From Mercenaria mercenaria (lineage: Eukaryota > Mollusca > Bivalvia > Venerida > Veneridae), in contig NW_026463097.1 of NCBI RefSeq assembly GCF_021730395.1, positions 1 to 64,000 on the forward strand: a stretch of 64,000 nucleotides of DNA, in the 5' to 3' direction. The number at the start of each line of letters is the position of its first letter. Positions within the stretch are counted from its first letter, which is position 1. Made by a program: the position numbers and the translations under genes. Below, piece by piece: positions 38,196 through 49,806 of this stretch. The notes under the pieces were generated by a model, which saw nothing but the letters and a program-made list of their open reading frames with translations, searched no databases and had not been told where the DNA came from.

Positions 38196-38648
38196 TGTAA
38201 TAGATACGTTGTTTTGTTGTTGGGGAATAGCGAAAAGTCAGTTTATGTTTTTTTTTATGTTTATTAAAATAATATATCCAGAATAAAATTTAAGATGTTG
38301 TCAGGTCTAAAGATTCTAGCAAACTGATACAGAAATACAGAGGTACAGAAATATAATTGTTTAAGCAATTACAAAAGCAGCATTCAATGACATATCAAAG
38401 AAACAAACATATTGAATCAAAAGATTTTACAGTAATGTGTTAATGATACATGTCAATCAACATGGAAAATAAGAGACTTTGAAGAACTAATTATAAACTG
38501 AATGGAGAGATTTGGTAACAAGGTTCTAATGACAAATGTCAATCACTTTGGCCTTCCTTAACCCTTGAAGTTTGAGACCACCCAAAATTCTAGAAAATAT
38601 ACAAAATGTACATGTAAAAATATAGATGTGAATATCACATATATAACA
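38196..38648 (-). repeat. LTR (5' LTR in element orientation)
   Basis: Near-identical to 29600-30054. The bases just inside it read TGGTAGAGAATC on the minus strand, so a primer-binding site starting TGG is plausible. I could not name the tRNA. Confidence 0.92.
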
Positions 38649-38800
38649 CTCAGTAGGCCCAGTTGTAAATGGTATATACTCGCAAATTGCTGGGGGTAAG
38701 GTATAATTGGTTTTAACTGTTCTTAAAAAAGGGTCGTTCGAAAGCTCTACAGAGCTTATGTTCATTGTTTCACAAAGCGACGTTAGATAAAATTTACCTT
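38649..38800 (+). mobile_element. 3' half of the SINE split by the Gypsy element
   Basis: Begins with the duplicated ctca, continues gtaggcccagttgtaaatgg and aactgttcttaaaaaagggt, and ends in a tail-like taaaatttaccttta. It resembles the fragment at 27370-27480. Confidence 0.8.
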
Positions 38801-39736
38801 TAACCGAATCCCCTTTTGATAAATATATGTTTTTTTAAATTAATTTCAAAATTGTGACACAATCAGCATTTAAACTTATAGAATTTAAAGGGTCAGCGGC
38901 GATGAAAATTTTATCAGAAACTGCTTCCAATATTTTGGTCTTTCGAGTGTTTAACACAAGTGGGGACATTGCCCATACAGTATATCACATAAAAATATCT
39001 CAGTATCTCCTCTGTTCCATATGATATGGATCCCGTTTTAAATTTTTGGATTACATTCCAACTGAACATCTAATTACGGATCACTTTTTTCGAATTTCAG
39101 TAGTTGAAAACAGCTAATAAATCACAATTACAGCTGCTTAGTAGACCTAGATCTATATTGTAAAATTATGTCACTCTGGCCAGGCTTTGGCTGAAGAACT
39201 TCAAGAAGTCTTAAGAGCATCCGCACACTAGGTGATTATTTTAAACTGGTTGTAATCTACTAGATCCATATTATATGTGGAAACAGATAAATAAGATAAA
39301 CAAGTGACTGTCAATCAGAAAGATCTAGAATCTACAACATTTTATTTCAAAAGTGCAGATCTACTTACTTTCGATTTCGCAAGCTCCGCCATGTTGTCTC
39401 TTCAGGCGGCGAATGATGAAATTAAAACGTGCGAATCACGCTTTTCTCCAAAGGTGTAATTACACCGATAAACAGATATTTGCCTATGGGTATGTCAAGC
39501 AAGTTATTAGAGTCTTAAAATAACAAGAAGTTTTACTGAAGAATTATAGGATAGTTTTGAAATAAGCAACTCATTATTTGCACACCGCGGCCATGTTTTT
39601 TGTAGATTTTTAGACAAAAAGGTCATTTTCAGAGCGTGTAAATCTTATTATTTTGAGTAGCTATTCACAAATAACAATCCCATGCACAATATTTAACCCC
39701 TCTAGCAAGTTTTAAGACAATCTGATTCGTGAAAAA
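38801..39736. other. intergenic, nothing recognised
   Basis: No gene or clear repeat. Confidence 0.5.
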
Positions 39737-40712
39737 GATAACCTGTATGAAAAAAGGACCTGTTTTACAGCTGTAAAACGTCTGTAAAAGACCTGTATTT
39801 TGAAATTACAACTGTAAAAGACCTGTAAGTGGAAAACTGGTCAAAAATACAGTTAAAATTTTCAGGTGTAAAATATGAAGGTCTCAATTTACAGCTGTAA
39901 AAATTTTACTGTTGAAAGTTACAGCTGTAAAATGGTCATTTCTCAAAATTACAGCTGTAACATTTTTGGAAGGATACATGAGTATTGTCAGCCATCTTTA
40001 ACGCATTTTGGCGGGATATAACTGAAATCCACACAGACATCACATCTTGTAAAATTTTGGAATTTAAAGCAGTATAGAGTAAGTACAGATGTTTAATTAA
40101 CTATTATAGTTGTAAAAGGACATGTATAAATACATACATTAACTATTTACTCTATACTGGAAGCCGATAAGTTTAAAAGAAATAATTACAAGATTGTCAT
40201 ATGTTTTCATGACTGACAAAGAAAGTTTTATAAACAAGATCTGCATATGTTTTACTTTGTATCCTACTCTTGAATTTTGCTGTTGCTATACTGTAATCAT
40301 ACCACATATATATTTACGTACTAGATCATTTATTTTGCCATTTTCATAGTAATTGCTACCTTTATCTAGAGAATTGCAATTCATCCTAAAACTGTTTGCA
40401 CCTCTACTTTCGTCCCTTAAAATAATGCCCTCTTTTTCAATACCTATATTATTTCTACAGCTGTAACTTTTGGGCATTTTTACAGCTGTAACTTTTTTCA
40501 TTTTTACAGCTGTAACTTTTTTTACAGGTGTAGCTCATTTGCATATTTCGAACTGTTGTGCAGTCGTTTGACAGCTGTAAATTGAAATCTACAGCTGTAA
40601 AATCAATATTGTTATATAAAATCTACAGGTGTAAATTTGGAATAAGCATGACTGTTATTTTGAACAAAAATACAGGTCTTTTACAGCTGTAAAATTTCGT
40701 ACAGGAAGTTAC
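39737..40712. mobile_element. palindrome-cluster element (ACAGCTGTA arrays at both ends)
   Basis: Two clusters of the 9-base palindrome ACAGCTGTA flank about 500 bases without it. The left cluster has starts at 39767, 39891, 39921 and 39951. The right cluster has starts at 40457, 40482, 40506, 40571, 40591 and 40683. Near-matches lie at 39808, 39862, 40524 and 40625. The outer segments are inverted: aaaagacctgtatttt at 39787-39802, and aaaatacaggtctttt at 40667-40682. A second inverted pair lies inside (cagtatagagtaa near 40070 and tttactctatactgg near 40146). The layout suits a non-autonomous DNA transposon with subterminal binding-site arrays. There is no coding capacity. The borders are approximate. 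Confidence 0.6.
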
Positions 40713-41557
40713 TGTGTTCTGCAAGTTTTTTCTGAAGCACCATAAAAGCCGGTCAAATACGTCAAATTGGGCATATTCAAATCAATATATTTAAATTTCA
40801 GGAATATAAAATCAAAATTAAATTATGTAAGTTACAAAAGCTATCTTTGAGAATTTAATATGCAAAATTTTGCAAATATCGGACAAAGAATAAGCATTTA
40901 GGCAGGTTTTGAAAAACATATATAAACCGTGGACCTGGTCACGACCGTGTGATAATCACGCTACACCTGGCGCCATTATATCTGATAAATCTTTTGAAGA
41001 TTACTAAAATTTCTTCATTGGCGTGTCGTTGAAAGGATCATGAAAGGATATCAAATTATGTTTATCTGTCATCCACTTTTTGCAGTAGTTGTATTTTGAC
41101 ATAAACCAGTATGGTATCATTTACTTTTGAGCACGGTGAACATTTACAGTGAAATTAAAGTGCGCGACTACAATAGAAATTATTATATAAATGACAATTG
41201 TGTAATATTTACTAAGCTGCAGGATTAGGAGTACCAAAAACTGCATTAGGTAAATATAAAACATTTGTTTTCATCGTATCCCATAGTTTTTCAGATTTGC
41301 ATATGAAACCGAATGTTTTATCACTCGCTAAACTAGCTTATAAATAACATTAAAAAGTGGAACATTTTAAAATTTACGACTGAAAAATCGAATCTCACAT
41401 TTTTTAAAATGTCTCGTAAGTAGGATCCGAAATGTGCAATAATTGCGCAAGATTGTAACATTTTTATTGAGGACGATATTAGTTGTGGATTTAAGACAAG
41501 CAAATAGTCAAAACTTATTTACTCCGAAATTAAAACTACAATAATACAGTTGACTAT
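40713..41557. other. intergenic with one isolated GTGATAATCACG word
   Basis: No gene. At about 40947-40965 lies ccgtgtgataatcacgct, which resembles the GC-rich module word at 6796 and elsewhere. Confidence 0.5.
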
Positions 41558-41690
41558 AAGCGCAACACTGCTCGCTGATCTTCTTTTTCGATCTTTTACG
41601 ACCCCCCCCCCCCCCCCCTCAACTCCCCCCATTTTTAGGCGTTGATTGCAAGTGTTACTTAGCGCAATCAGCAGTGAGTGTTGCACGCTA
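41558..41690. mobile_element. short hairpin MITE with poly-C centre
   Basis: agcgcaacactgctcgctga at the left and atcagcagtgagtgttgc with acgct at the right are imperfect inverted repeats. Between them are a 17-C run (41602-41618) and a second C-rich stretch. Confidence 0.6.
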
Positions 41691-41969
41691 CGAACCCGGG
41701 AGTGAACTCTACAGTCTGGTATTTTCGGATGATGCTGAGCCTAGGGAATATTGAAAACACTAATCTGAAATGCGCACTTTGAACAACCGTAGTTCGATGC
41801 TGACATATCTCACATACGTCACACAGTTGTGACGTCGTAGATATATGGTATAGTTTGTTCCATAGTTTTTGTAACACATCTATTCGAATAACACTTACCA
41901 AACCGGGAACGGCTGGTAATTCATACAGCAAAGGCAAAACAAAACTTGGATACCAAAAATAATGGCCTT

Positions 41970-42016
<47 letters not shown>

Positions 42017-42780
42017 GAGGCAGCTGAGGCAGAAAAAAAAATGACCGGGGCAGAGGAGGCAGAAAAATTAAAAATGACCGAGGCAAGTGCCTCGGTTGCC
42101 TCAGTACGGCCATGATTTTGCATATAACTTGTAATTTCTTGCAAGCGACGAAAATCGGGATCGATCCCTCTACGGCAACATGCGATATACCGAATGAGAT
42201 ATATACTGTCGAATTAAAAAAGATGTTCTTCCGGCACGTGCACTGAGCGTCTGACTTAGGATTTTTTGGAAGAATACTCTTTTTCCTTGTGCCTAATAAG
42301 CGTCCACATAATTTGTCCAAGCCACAACGTCTTGCACATCAGTACAAATATGGACAGTGTTGCTTTTATTCTAAAATCTACCTTTAAATTGATAGGGAAT
42401 CGATCCTGCGCGAGCGAGGAAAGCAGACCTAGTAAATCGATATGGGGGCTATTAACATATTTTCAATATTCATATCATAATATATTAATAAACATATAAT
42501 ATATAATATATATAGTAAATATAACCAAAAAGGGTTAAGTGGCCAGAAGTTATAACAACATTATCGGGGACCCTCAAATGTTTTCGAAGGTTATGGGATG
42601 ACTTGAAGTCGGATCGATTCCCGATTGAGGCAGTGCCGTTTTTCATTTTATTAACAAAGAATTAAACAAAGTTAACAGCGTGTCCAGTCATACTTATTTT
42701 GTTACCAATACATTTTCGTATAAAAAGATTTTGTTTCTTTTTTATCTTTTTTAAGAAAACCAGGCTTCACTAATACGTTT
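41691..42780. other. gene-free, poly-A tract and ccgaggca repeats
   Basis: A run of 43 A occupies 41972-42014. Around it, the words ccgaggcagctgaggcag, ggggcagaggaggcag and ccgaggcaagtgcctcgg recur at 42015-42100. The minus-strand open frames here consist largely of poly-Phe read from the A run and are not genes. Confidence 0.6.
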
Positions 42781-42789
42781 ACTTTACAT

Positions 42790-42905
42790 ATATAATCTTT
42801 CAGAATTGCCCGTCGTTCATATGGCTGAAAAATTGTTGAGAAAGACGTTAAACCCGAACACACACAGAATTGCGAGGGTCGTGTGTTCGAATCCCACACC
42901 GGAAA
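42790..42905. mobile_element. SINE fragments: 3' end and tRNA-like B box
   Basis: The words attgttgagaaagacgttaaaccc (42832-42855) resemble the 3' end of common bivalve SINEs (compare the complement of ggtttaacgccg at 56158-56169). Immediately after, gtcgtgtgttcgaatcccac is a tRNA B-box region. Two pieces may be joined here. Confidence 0.5.
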
Positions 42906-43126
42906 GGTTTTTTTCCCAATTTTGTGACGATTTTTCCTTTTGAAACTGAACAGGATTTAATTGCAAACAATACTATCTAGAGTTTCGATCACGAAAATGA
43001 ATATATAGTAAAACATTTCAAAGGTAGGAGAATGAAAACTGAAGCAACAGCTGAATTCACCGCAATACTTACGTCGTCTCATTATGATAAACATTTATGT
43101 TAAGTAATTTCAAAATCCCTTGATGA

Positions 43127-43380
43127 ATGCTTAAGTTACGAACCGGACACGAAACAGACCCTATTAACGTTTCACTTTTAAGTGTGACCTTGACCTTGGA
43201 GCTAGCGGTGTGGGTCTTACGCATGAAACGTCGTCTCATTAAGTTAAATATTTACACTAAGCTATTTCAAAATCCCTTCATTGATGGCAGAGTAACAGCC
43301 CGGACAAGAATCTACAAAGTTACGGTCGGACGGACAGACAGTGCGATTTCAATATGCCCACCTTTGGGGGGCATAAAAAT
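43127..43380 (+). mobile_element. bivalve dispersed repeat ending in ggggggcataaaaa
   Basis: Contains agtgtgaccttgaccttgga, gcatgaaacgtcgtctcatt, ggtcggacggacagac and the end tggggggcataaaaat, the same style as 16501-17068. The open frame across it is incidental. Confidence 0.65.
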
Positions 43381-43624
43381 CAAAGAAGTTACTGTAGTGT
43401 AAATAAAAAGTTATTTGCTCAAACTTCGTTTATAGATGTAAAGGATTTATTGATAAATAAATAAAAACTTAAAATTATCAATGTTTTTGTTAAAATTCAC
43501 GAAATAGATACAGTATATGCTTAATAACTAAATAATAACAAAATATATTAAGCCGCATTAGCTCTAGTGGGTTCAATTTGTGCACTAGTCAGTAGTGTAC
43601 ATGTATTTACAACTATGCTTTGCA

Positions 43625-43905
43625 CGGAATGTCACGGGTCAGTGGAGTAGGTAGACTGGCTGTACTCATCACTATAACCCGGCGCTGAGTTAACAAACTG
43701 TAGGGAATCTAAAGTGGTAGTATATTTATGGCATGTATAGCATCGATACAAGCGAAGCCGTCTTTCCTGGGAAGAACCAGGACGTATCTCTTAAGTTAGG
43801 TTAGAGACACTCAGGGCATCTCAGAAATTTCTAGTGCCTGGACCGGGATTTTAACCCGATTGTCAGTCAAGCGTGTTACCACGTGTAGACCATCGGCCCA
43901 CCGGC
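43625..43905 (-). mobile_element. tRNA-derived SINE (bivalve type)
   Basis: On the minus strand: ggtgggccgatggtctacac, gcttgactgacaatcggg, a B-box-like segment (ggttaaaatcccgg), then cgtcctggttcttcccagg, ggcttcgcttgtatcgatg and ttaactcagcgccgggtta. I remember this as an abundant bivalve SINE. Confidence 0.75.
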
Positions 43906-46900
43906 ATAACATGTTGGTTAACTAAGAATCACTAAACTTCAAAAGAACATTTATTAAAAGCCCACAATCTGAATGTTTGTGGTATTTACACGTTGTGAAT
44001 TGTTCTTTTTTTAAGCTTTATGACAAATCCGGTAAAGAATTGTAGCATTTTCATTGGAAATAATATGTCTTATTACTTAAAAATGTTTGTCCCCCACGCT
44101 TCTTTTATGTCACAAAACACTACAGCTGTTATACGCTAGCTCTGTCGTTGGTTCATTAACCGCTGGGTCAGTTTGTCGTGTTTACAATTCTAAAGAAAGA
44201 AGAAAGTCAAGCGTTTTATATGAACATTTATTCTGTGCAATTTAACATACATGTGACAAGGGACTGTTACGTTGTGATCACTCTATTGATTGTTACATGT
44301 TTGGTTTTACTTGGCTGGAAAAGCCCTCAAGATTTGTTTAAAGTTACACAAATTTGCCTAATAAAATAGTATATCATGCTGGGGAATTGTTCAAAACAGG
44401 TGAGCTTAGATACAGTCAGCAAATCGTTTCGGTTTTAAGATACTTACACTATAATGTCTAAAATGCGTGAAAGATAATTGAACTAGAAATTTATCTTATA
44501 TCTGAACAATTAGGTGTACAACAAAAGAAGCAAAACAATTACATACCGGTAAACAAGATTTGATAAAATATTTAAAGTATGACGCTCATATATTTTCTGA
44601 TTTAATAATTTGGATGTCATTCTAAATATCCTGAACTGTGCGCCCATGAATGTGTTGACATTAAGATCTTTTTACTGGCATTTTATTTTTATGTGTTCGT
44701 GATATGTAATTTTGCTTTTTATATTTTCATAAAGACATCCCTTCTGGATTAACAAAAACATTAAATCCGGCTCATCATATAGTCCAATTTTAGTTTTCAT
44801 TATGCTGCATCTACAAGATAAATCAATCGATGGAAAAAAATACAGATCAAGTATACTTCCTTTTCGAATCCTCCGGAATTTCATCTTTGGTACGGTTTAT
44901 ATTGATTTTCCATTGCAGATTAACTTACAATTAATGATATAAAGTTGTATATTTCAAATTGACATACAGTAAAAAGCATTATACAGCTCTTGACGCATTA
45001 CACTTTTAAAATACCAAAGATTGATTAGGTTTTATAATTAAGTAACATATAAATAATTATATTAATTTACTATTTTTTTCAAGTAAAACTCCAAGTTTCT
45101 AAGTTTTTATTAATAACTCCTCAGTATGTATATAACATAAACATGAGATCATATTCAAATCATAATAAAGAAACATGATCAGTAGAGGACAACTCTTATT
45201 CAAAAACGTTAAAGAAGGAATCGGCGTTTAAGTTTCATCTAAGGAATTTGTATACATATATGACTTTTATTCAGAATCTTAATACAGTAATTCATTACTT
45301 ATCGTTACTTTGACACATCAAATCCGGTATTTGAGTACGATTTTAGTGCATCGTAACCTAGTCTATAATTAGAAATTTTAATTTCTTCACTCTGTAGCTA
45401 GGTTTTTGATTGGTCAGATTAATTACACGCGCTTCTATGTAGTACTGGATATCCATAAATATGTTACTAGGTCATACATATGCGCTATTGTGTCATAATC
45501 ATTAAACTGATATTATAAATTGTAGAAAAAAAAACTATTAAATTAATCACTGACGTCAATACATTCTTGCCAAATGAGGCTGTTCTTTCATTATTCTACA
45601 ATTATTTTTAGAAGCAAATATATTACGTTATAACCTTGTTTGATGGGCCTTGAAAAATTGTTCCTTTTACATTACATGAAAGAGAATCGCGTAATTTGTC
45701 TACGCTTAACCGAGAAAATATTTCATTTACGTTTGATAAAAAACTGATAAATGAATAATTTACTTTGACGTTCAAAATTGTCAGACACCATTTTGATAAC
45801 TTATAAGGTCAAACGGTAAATGTCCTTTTCATGTGAGCTGCGTAAGCTCTTTTGTCCCTCTTGTTTATTACGTATAAATAAGTACAAATAAAATACTACA
45901 TTTACAATAGAAGCATTAAATCACATATTTTACTTTTATGTATGTAAGACTGTCGAAAAATATGATGAACATTGAGATTTAAGTTGCACAAGTAAGATAT
46001 GAGTATGACATTTTTCCCCCTATATTTATTGGGAATGCTGCTTCCCCATAATATACATTTAACTACTCTTCAATATAAAGTGAAAGTATCGTTGGACTGA
46101 AAGTTAAGGTTCTTCTCTTTGTTCAAAGAAAGTTATTTTCAAAAATTACACTACACAAAAGGGCGCTTGGAAAGGTTTGATAAATTTTATTTGTCTCACT
46201 TTAAAAAAACAGTTTTGTTACATATTAGGCAGTGCTATCTTAAACAAGATATGCGTGTGCATCATGCATTATACTTATATATAAGATATGTATTATAAAA
46301 TAAATAAGTTAAATAATACTTTTACTCAAGGCATCTCTAAAATTGCAGTAAAGTACATCATAAACTCTTACTATTAACACCATCTGTAAACAGCCAGTTT
46401 TATGGCAGAGACGATGCACGTGAGTTGTCTATATAATTAAGAGTTTTGCATCTCTTTTGCCAGAGGTTTTGTCTTTTTTTAATATGTGTTATACATTTAC
46501 ACGGGAAACAAAACTGTCGGTGTTAACACTTCTGGCAAAGATTGTGGCTAAAACTACTAATAGTATGTGGTTCCGAAGTTCATTGAATGTCGTAATATTT
46601 AATTAACGGAGCCATATTTATTACACAACTTGAATGTTTTGAACATAAATACTTGCTTGTTTATTTTGTCCGGTACTTCTTCTTTCATACAGCAATTCAG
46701 TCATTAAACGAAGGGTAGATTAACTTAACCAATGTTACATAATTATATACATATAAAAGCAGACTGGTTATACGCAAGCCGTTGAAATCATCCCTAAATA
46801 TATCAAAAAAGATCGAATAACTTCAACTCTACCAATACGAACAGGATCAAACTCGCGGCCACTGGATGGATTGTCAACTGCACAAATTGCATGATCACTA

Positions 46901-47402
46901 TTATGAAATTTCTTGGTTGAAACAGTTCATTTTTTACATTACATTGAAAGCGATTTATGAAGTACTATATTTGACAGACGCACATACATTATTCACGCAA
47001 ATTTAAACATGATCCTGTATTTTTACAAAATATTTAAACCTGTAAAACCTTTACATTAAGTAATAATTTTATGTGTGTCATCATATTTCAAACGATTACT
47101 AGTACCCTGCATCAAAGCTTACTCTTACATTGTTAATGTTTGTGAGTTTTCCGTATTATTACTTCCATGTGAAACCAGGGGAAAACACATAAATGTACAG
47201 AAAAGGCAAAAGTAGCAGATAAATGAATATTTATAAAAAATATGTAAATCTGTATTAACAGCTTTATAGTGAATAAATAACCGCCAAAGGTTACAAATGT
47301 ACCCTGCACAAGTTTTTGATATTTTCATAATAGTAAAATGTCCGGTATGTTTCCAATGATCAATTCTATATGAAAATTCCTTTAGACATTTACTAAATGT
47401 GA
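43906..47402. other. intergenic upstream of the acyl-CoA synthetase gene
   Basis: AT-rich, with no recognisable gene or repeat. The promoter of the downstream gene presumably lies here or in unseen upstream exons, but I cannot point to a core promoter. Confidence 0.5.
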
Positions 47403-49806
47403 ATGAAACTTTTCTATAGAGTGATTCATTTGTTTCTTAGGCTGTCTTGCGGAATAAGGTTTTCTAACAAACGACGCCAGAAGTTACATATGAATCCACA
47501 AATGCTTTCACAGAGGAATATGAGTGGAAAACAGCTTAGCTATGTGCACACCCCTACTAATTACTCTTACAGTTATCTAACTGTCCCAGAGCGTATGCAA
47601 CAATTAGCAAGAGAAACTCCTGATAAAGACGTTTACGTGTTCCTGTATCCATCTGGCAGAAGGGATTCAATATCGGTTGGCACACTATTTGAAAAGTCGA
47701 AAGCTCTTGCAAAGTCTTTGATTCAACTTGGACTCAAGAAGGGTGACGTCGTTGCTACATGTCTGCCAAATGACAAGGACGCTCTTATTTCAACATTTGG
47801 TGTCATCTTTGCCGGAGGTATCATTACACATCTGTTATTGAGGGACGAAGATGGTACTGATTTACAAAACAAGCTTCGTCAAATCGGTGTTAAATATCTA
47901 GTCCTTAATCCTGGAGTTAATGAAGAACAGCTCAGAGCGTGCATGAACTTTGTCGATGAAATTGACCAAAGCGGATGCGCTCGGAGTATAAAAGTCCCGT
48001 CGTTAAAAATGGTAATTACAACTTCGGAAGTAAAGGGAATGAGTTTATTGCTGTTAGATGATCTTTTAACTGGGATGCAAAATGATGATGTGATACTACC
48101 TAGACTCGATCCGGAAGAAAATATTGTTCTATTCTCTACATCAGGGTCGACCGGTGATTGTAAGTTTATTCCACATACACACCATGGGGTGATGATAATT
48201 GGACACCAAGCGAAAGAATCTATCGGTTACAAAACACAAGACGTTCTGTACAGCGAAAGGCGTATAGCATGGCTAGGGGGATTTCCTTTCATGCTTCTAC
48301 ATGATTGTCCTAAGGTTGTGACGTTAACACATCCTATTGCAAACTTAAGTGAACATTGCAGATTTACGTACAGTGCTTTGCTGAATGAAAAATGCACCAT
48401 TGCATGCGTGTTACCTGCAACAGTAGTGGGTCTCCTTGATATGTACCAAAGCATGTCAGATCGTCAAATTTTAAAAAGCATTCATATTACTGGTCTTACA
48501 CTTGCATCCAATGTTATGAATGCAATAGGTGTTATTACAGAAAGGGTAACAAATTGCTACGGTATGTCAGAAGGCGGTGTTATCACCTCTAATCACGTGA
48601 GCGAGAAGAATACCTATTTGGAGTTCAGCACTGGTAAACCAGTTGCTGGCGTTGAAATAAAAGTAGTCGATACGGATGAATTTATCGTTGAAAGGGAGCA
48701 GACTGGTATGATTTTAGCACGGTCACCGTCTATGGCCAAGAGTTACTACATCGACGGTAATACAACATTGCCAGCACAAGCGACAAGCGGATGGGTAGAC
48801 ACTAAAGATATCGGTTATGTTACTGAAGATGGTGAGCTTGTGGTAGCTGGCAGACAGTCGGATACAATAGGTGTTTTATACACCGGTAAGCTATATATTC
48901 GTTTTTTAATTTTGTAGGTAAATTAGATTCCTCATTTAGTTATGCACAATAACTGCATTCAGGCATATGATAATTATTTTTATTTAAGTTACTAAAGACA
49001 ACAGCTTTTTACAGCTGTATGCTTGCTTCCTTCATTGAGGTTGAAGCGAGTACACACACACACGCACACGCACGCACGCAAGCACGCACGGACGCAGACA
49101 CGCACATACACACACACACACACATATATATGCGCACGCGCACGCGTACGCACACGCACACGCACACACACACACACACACACACACGCAGAGAGAAAGA
49201 AAGAGATGTCAATTTATTGATTTTTTATAAATTGATGCAACGCAACCGCTTAATATATAAATCACTCAAAATTAAAGTTGAATTCTATACAGAAAGTGAT
49301 AAGGTAATTTTTGCGAATGTGTACACAAACAAAAAATAAAATAAAAATTGTTTCCTCGAAAAAGCTTTAAACATAAGTCTGAACGTGACAGTAATAAACA
49401 CCAGCAAAGTTTAACCTGTTTTAACTACATGTTGTTCATGATGTTGTTATAATATCTCATAGGAGGAAGATACATGCGTGGGCTGATAACCTATCTTGAG
49501 GCGTTGTTAAAAGATCATCCTAGCGTCCTCGATGTGGTTGCTGTAACGGTACCAGATGATGTCTTTGTCGAAATAGTTTGCGCTTGTGTTATCCCATTAC
49601 CTGGCAAGAAATTGACGACAAGCGAACTCGAGAAAATCTATAAGTCTAAAATCGTCCCTGGTGCTGACGATTGGGAGGGTTTTGAGAGGATTATGTTGTT
49701 TCAGACCTTTCCAAAATTATATACAGGAAAACCAGACAAACGGGCCTTGAGGGAAGAGGTCATGCGCAGAAAGAATGAAGAGCCAAAGAAATCAATTTTT
49801 GTCTGA
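47403..49806 (+). CDS. acyl-CoA synthetase (ACSF2-like), two exons
   Basis: AMP-forming ligase that activates a carboxylic acid with ATP and loads it onto coenzyme A. Exon 1 runs 47403-48885 and exon 2 runs 49463-49806. They join in phase across a GT-AG intron (gtaag at 48886, ag ending at 49462) to give about 608 residues, a normal length for the family. Visible motifs: the ATP-binding loop [11 protein letters not shown] (about 244-254), YGMSEGG (386-392), GWVDTKDIG (463-471), [14 protein letters not shown] (477-490), and a C-terminal [11 protein letters not shown] holding the catalytic lysine region. The segment [19 protein letters not shown] is typical of the C-terminal domain. The basic, hydrophobic N-terminus ([17 protein letters not shown]) could be a mitochondrial targeting signal, as in ACSF2. 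The start is the first ATG of the open frame. An upstream exon is not excluded. The substrate (medium-chain fatty acid or another acid) cannot be told from sequence. Confidence 0.9.
48886..49462 (+). other. intron of the acyl-CoA synthetase gene
   Basis: 577 bases between gtaag and the terminal ag. It contains the CA-repeat microsatellite at 49051-49190. Confidence 0.85.
49051..49190. repeat. (CA)n / (CACG)n compound microsatellite
   Basis: Mostly alternating purine-pyrimidine (acacac, gcacgc, catata). Open frames in both directions across it are products of the repeat. Confidence 0.95.

Larger units (their letters stand above)
29600..38648 (-). mobile_element. Ty3/Gypsy LTR retrotransposon with chromodomain (young, broken)
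   Basis: Flanked by two LTRs of about 454 bp (29600-30054 and 38196-38648) that start TGTAATAG and end ATAACA, with a ctca target-site duplication on each side. Inside, on the minus strand and in order: gag with a zinc knuckle, protease, reverse transcriptase, RNase H, integrase and a C-terminal chromodomain, the order typical of Ty3/Gypsy. I count about five differences between the LTRs, so they are about 99 percent identical and the insertion is recent. The coding region is nevertheless interrupted by about four breaks plus a roughly 2-kb insertion in gag. A purine-rich stretch (about 30055-30072 on the minus strand) lies in the polypurine-tract position. Confidence 0.92.

Noticed and set aside
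41668-42320. Two overlapping minus-strand open frames of 141-158 codons
   Set aside because: Much of the coding potential is poly-Phe translated from a 43-A run. No domain is visible and the flanking text is repeat sequence.
48992-49339. Several open frames on both strands rich in Cys-Val or Thr-His
   Set aside because: They are translations of the CA microsatellite inside the acyl-CoA synthetase intron.
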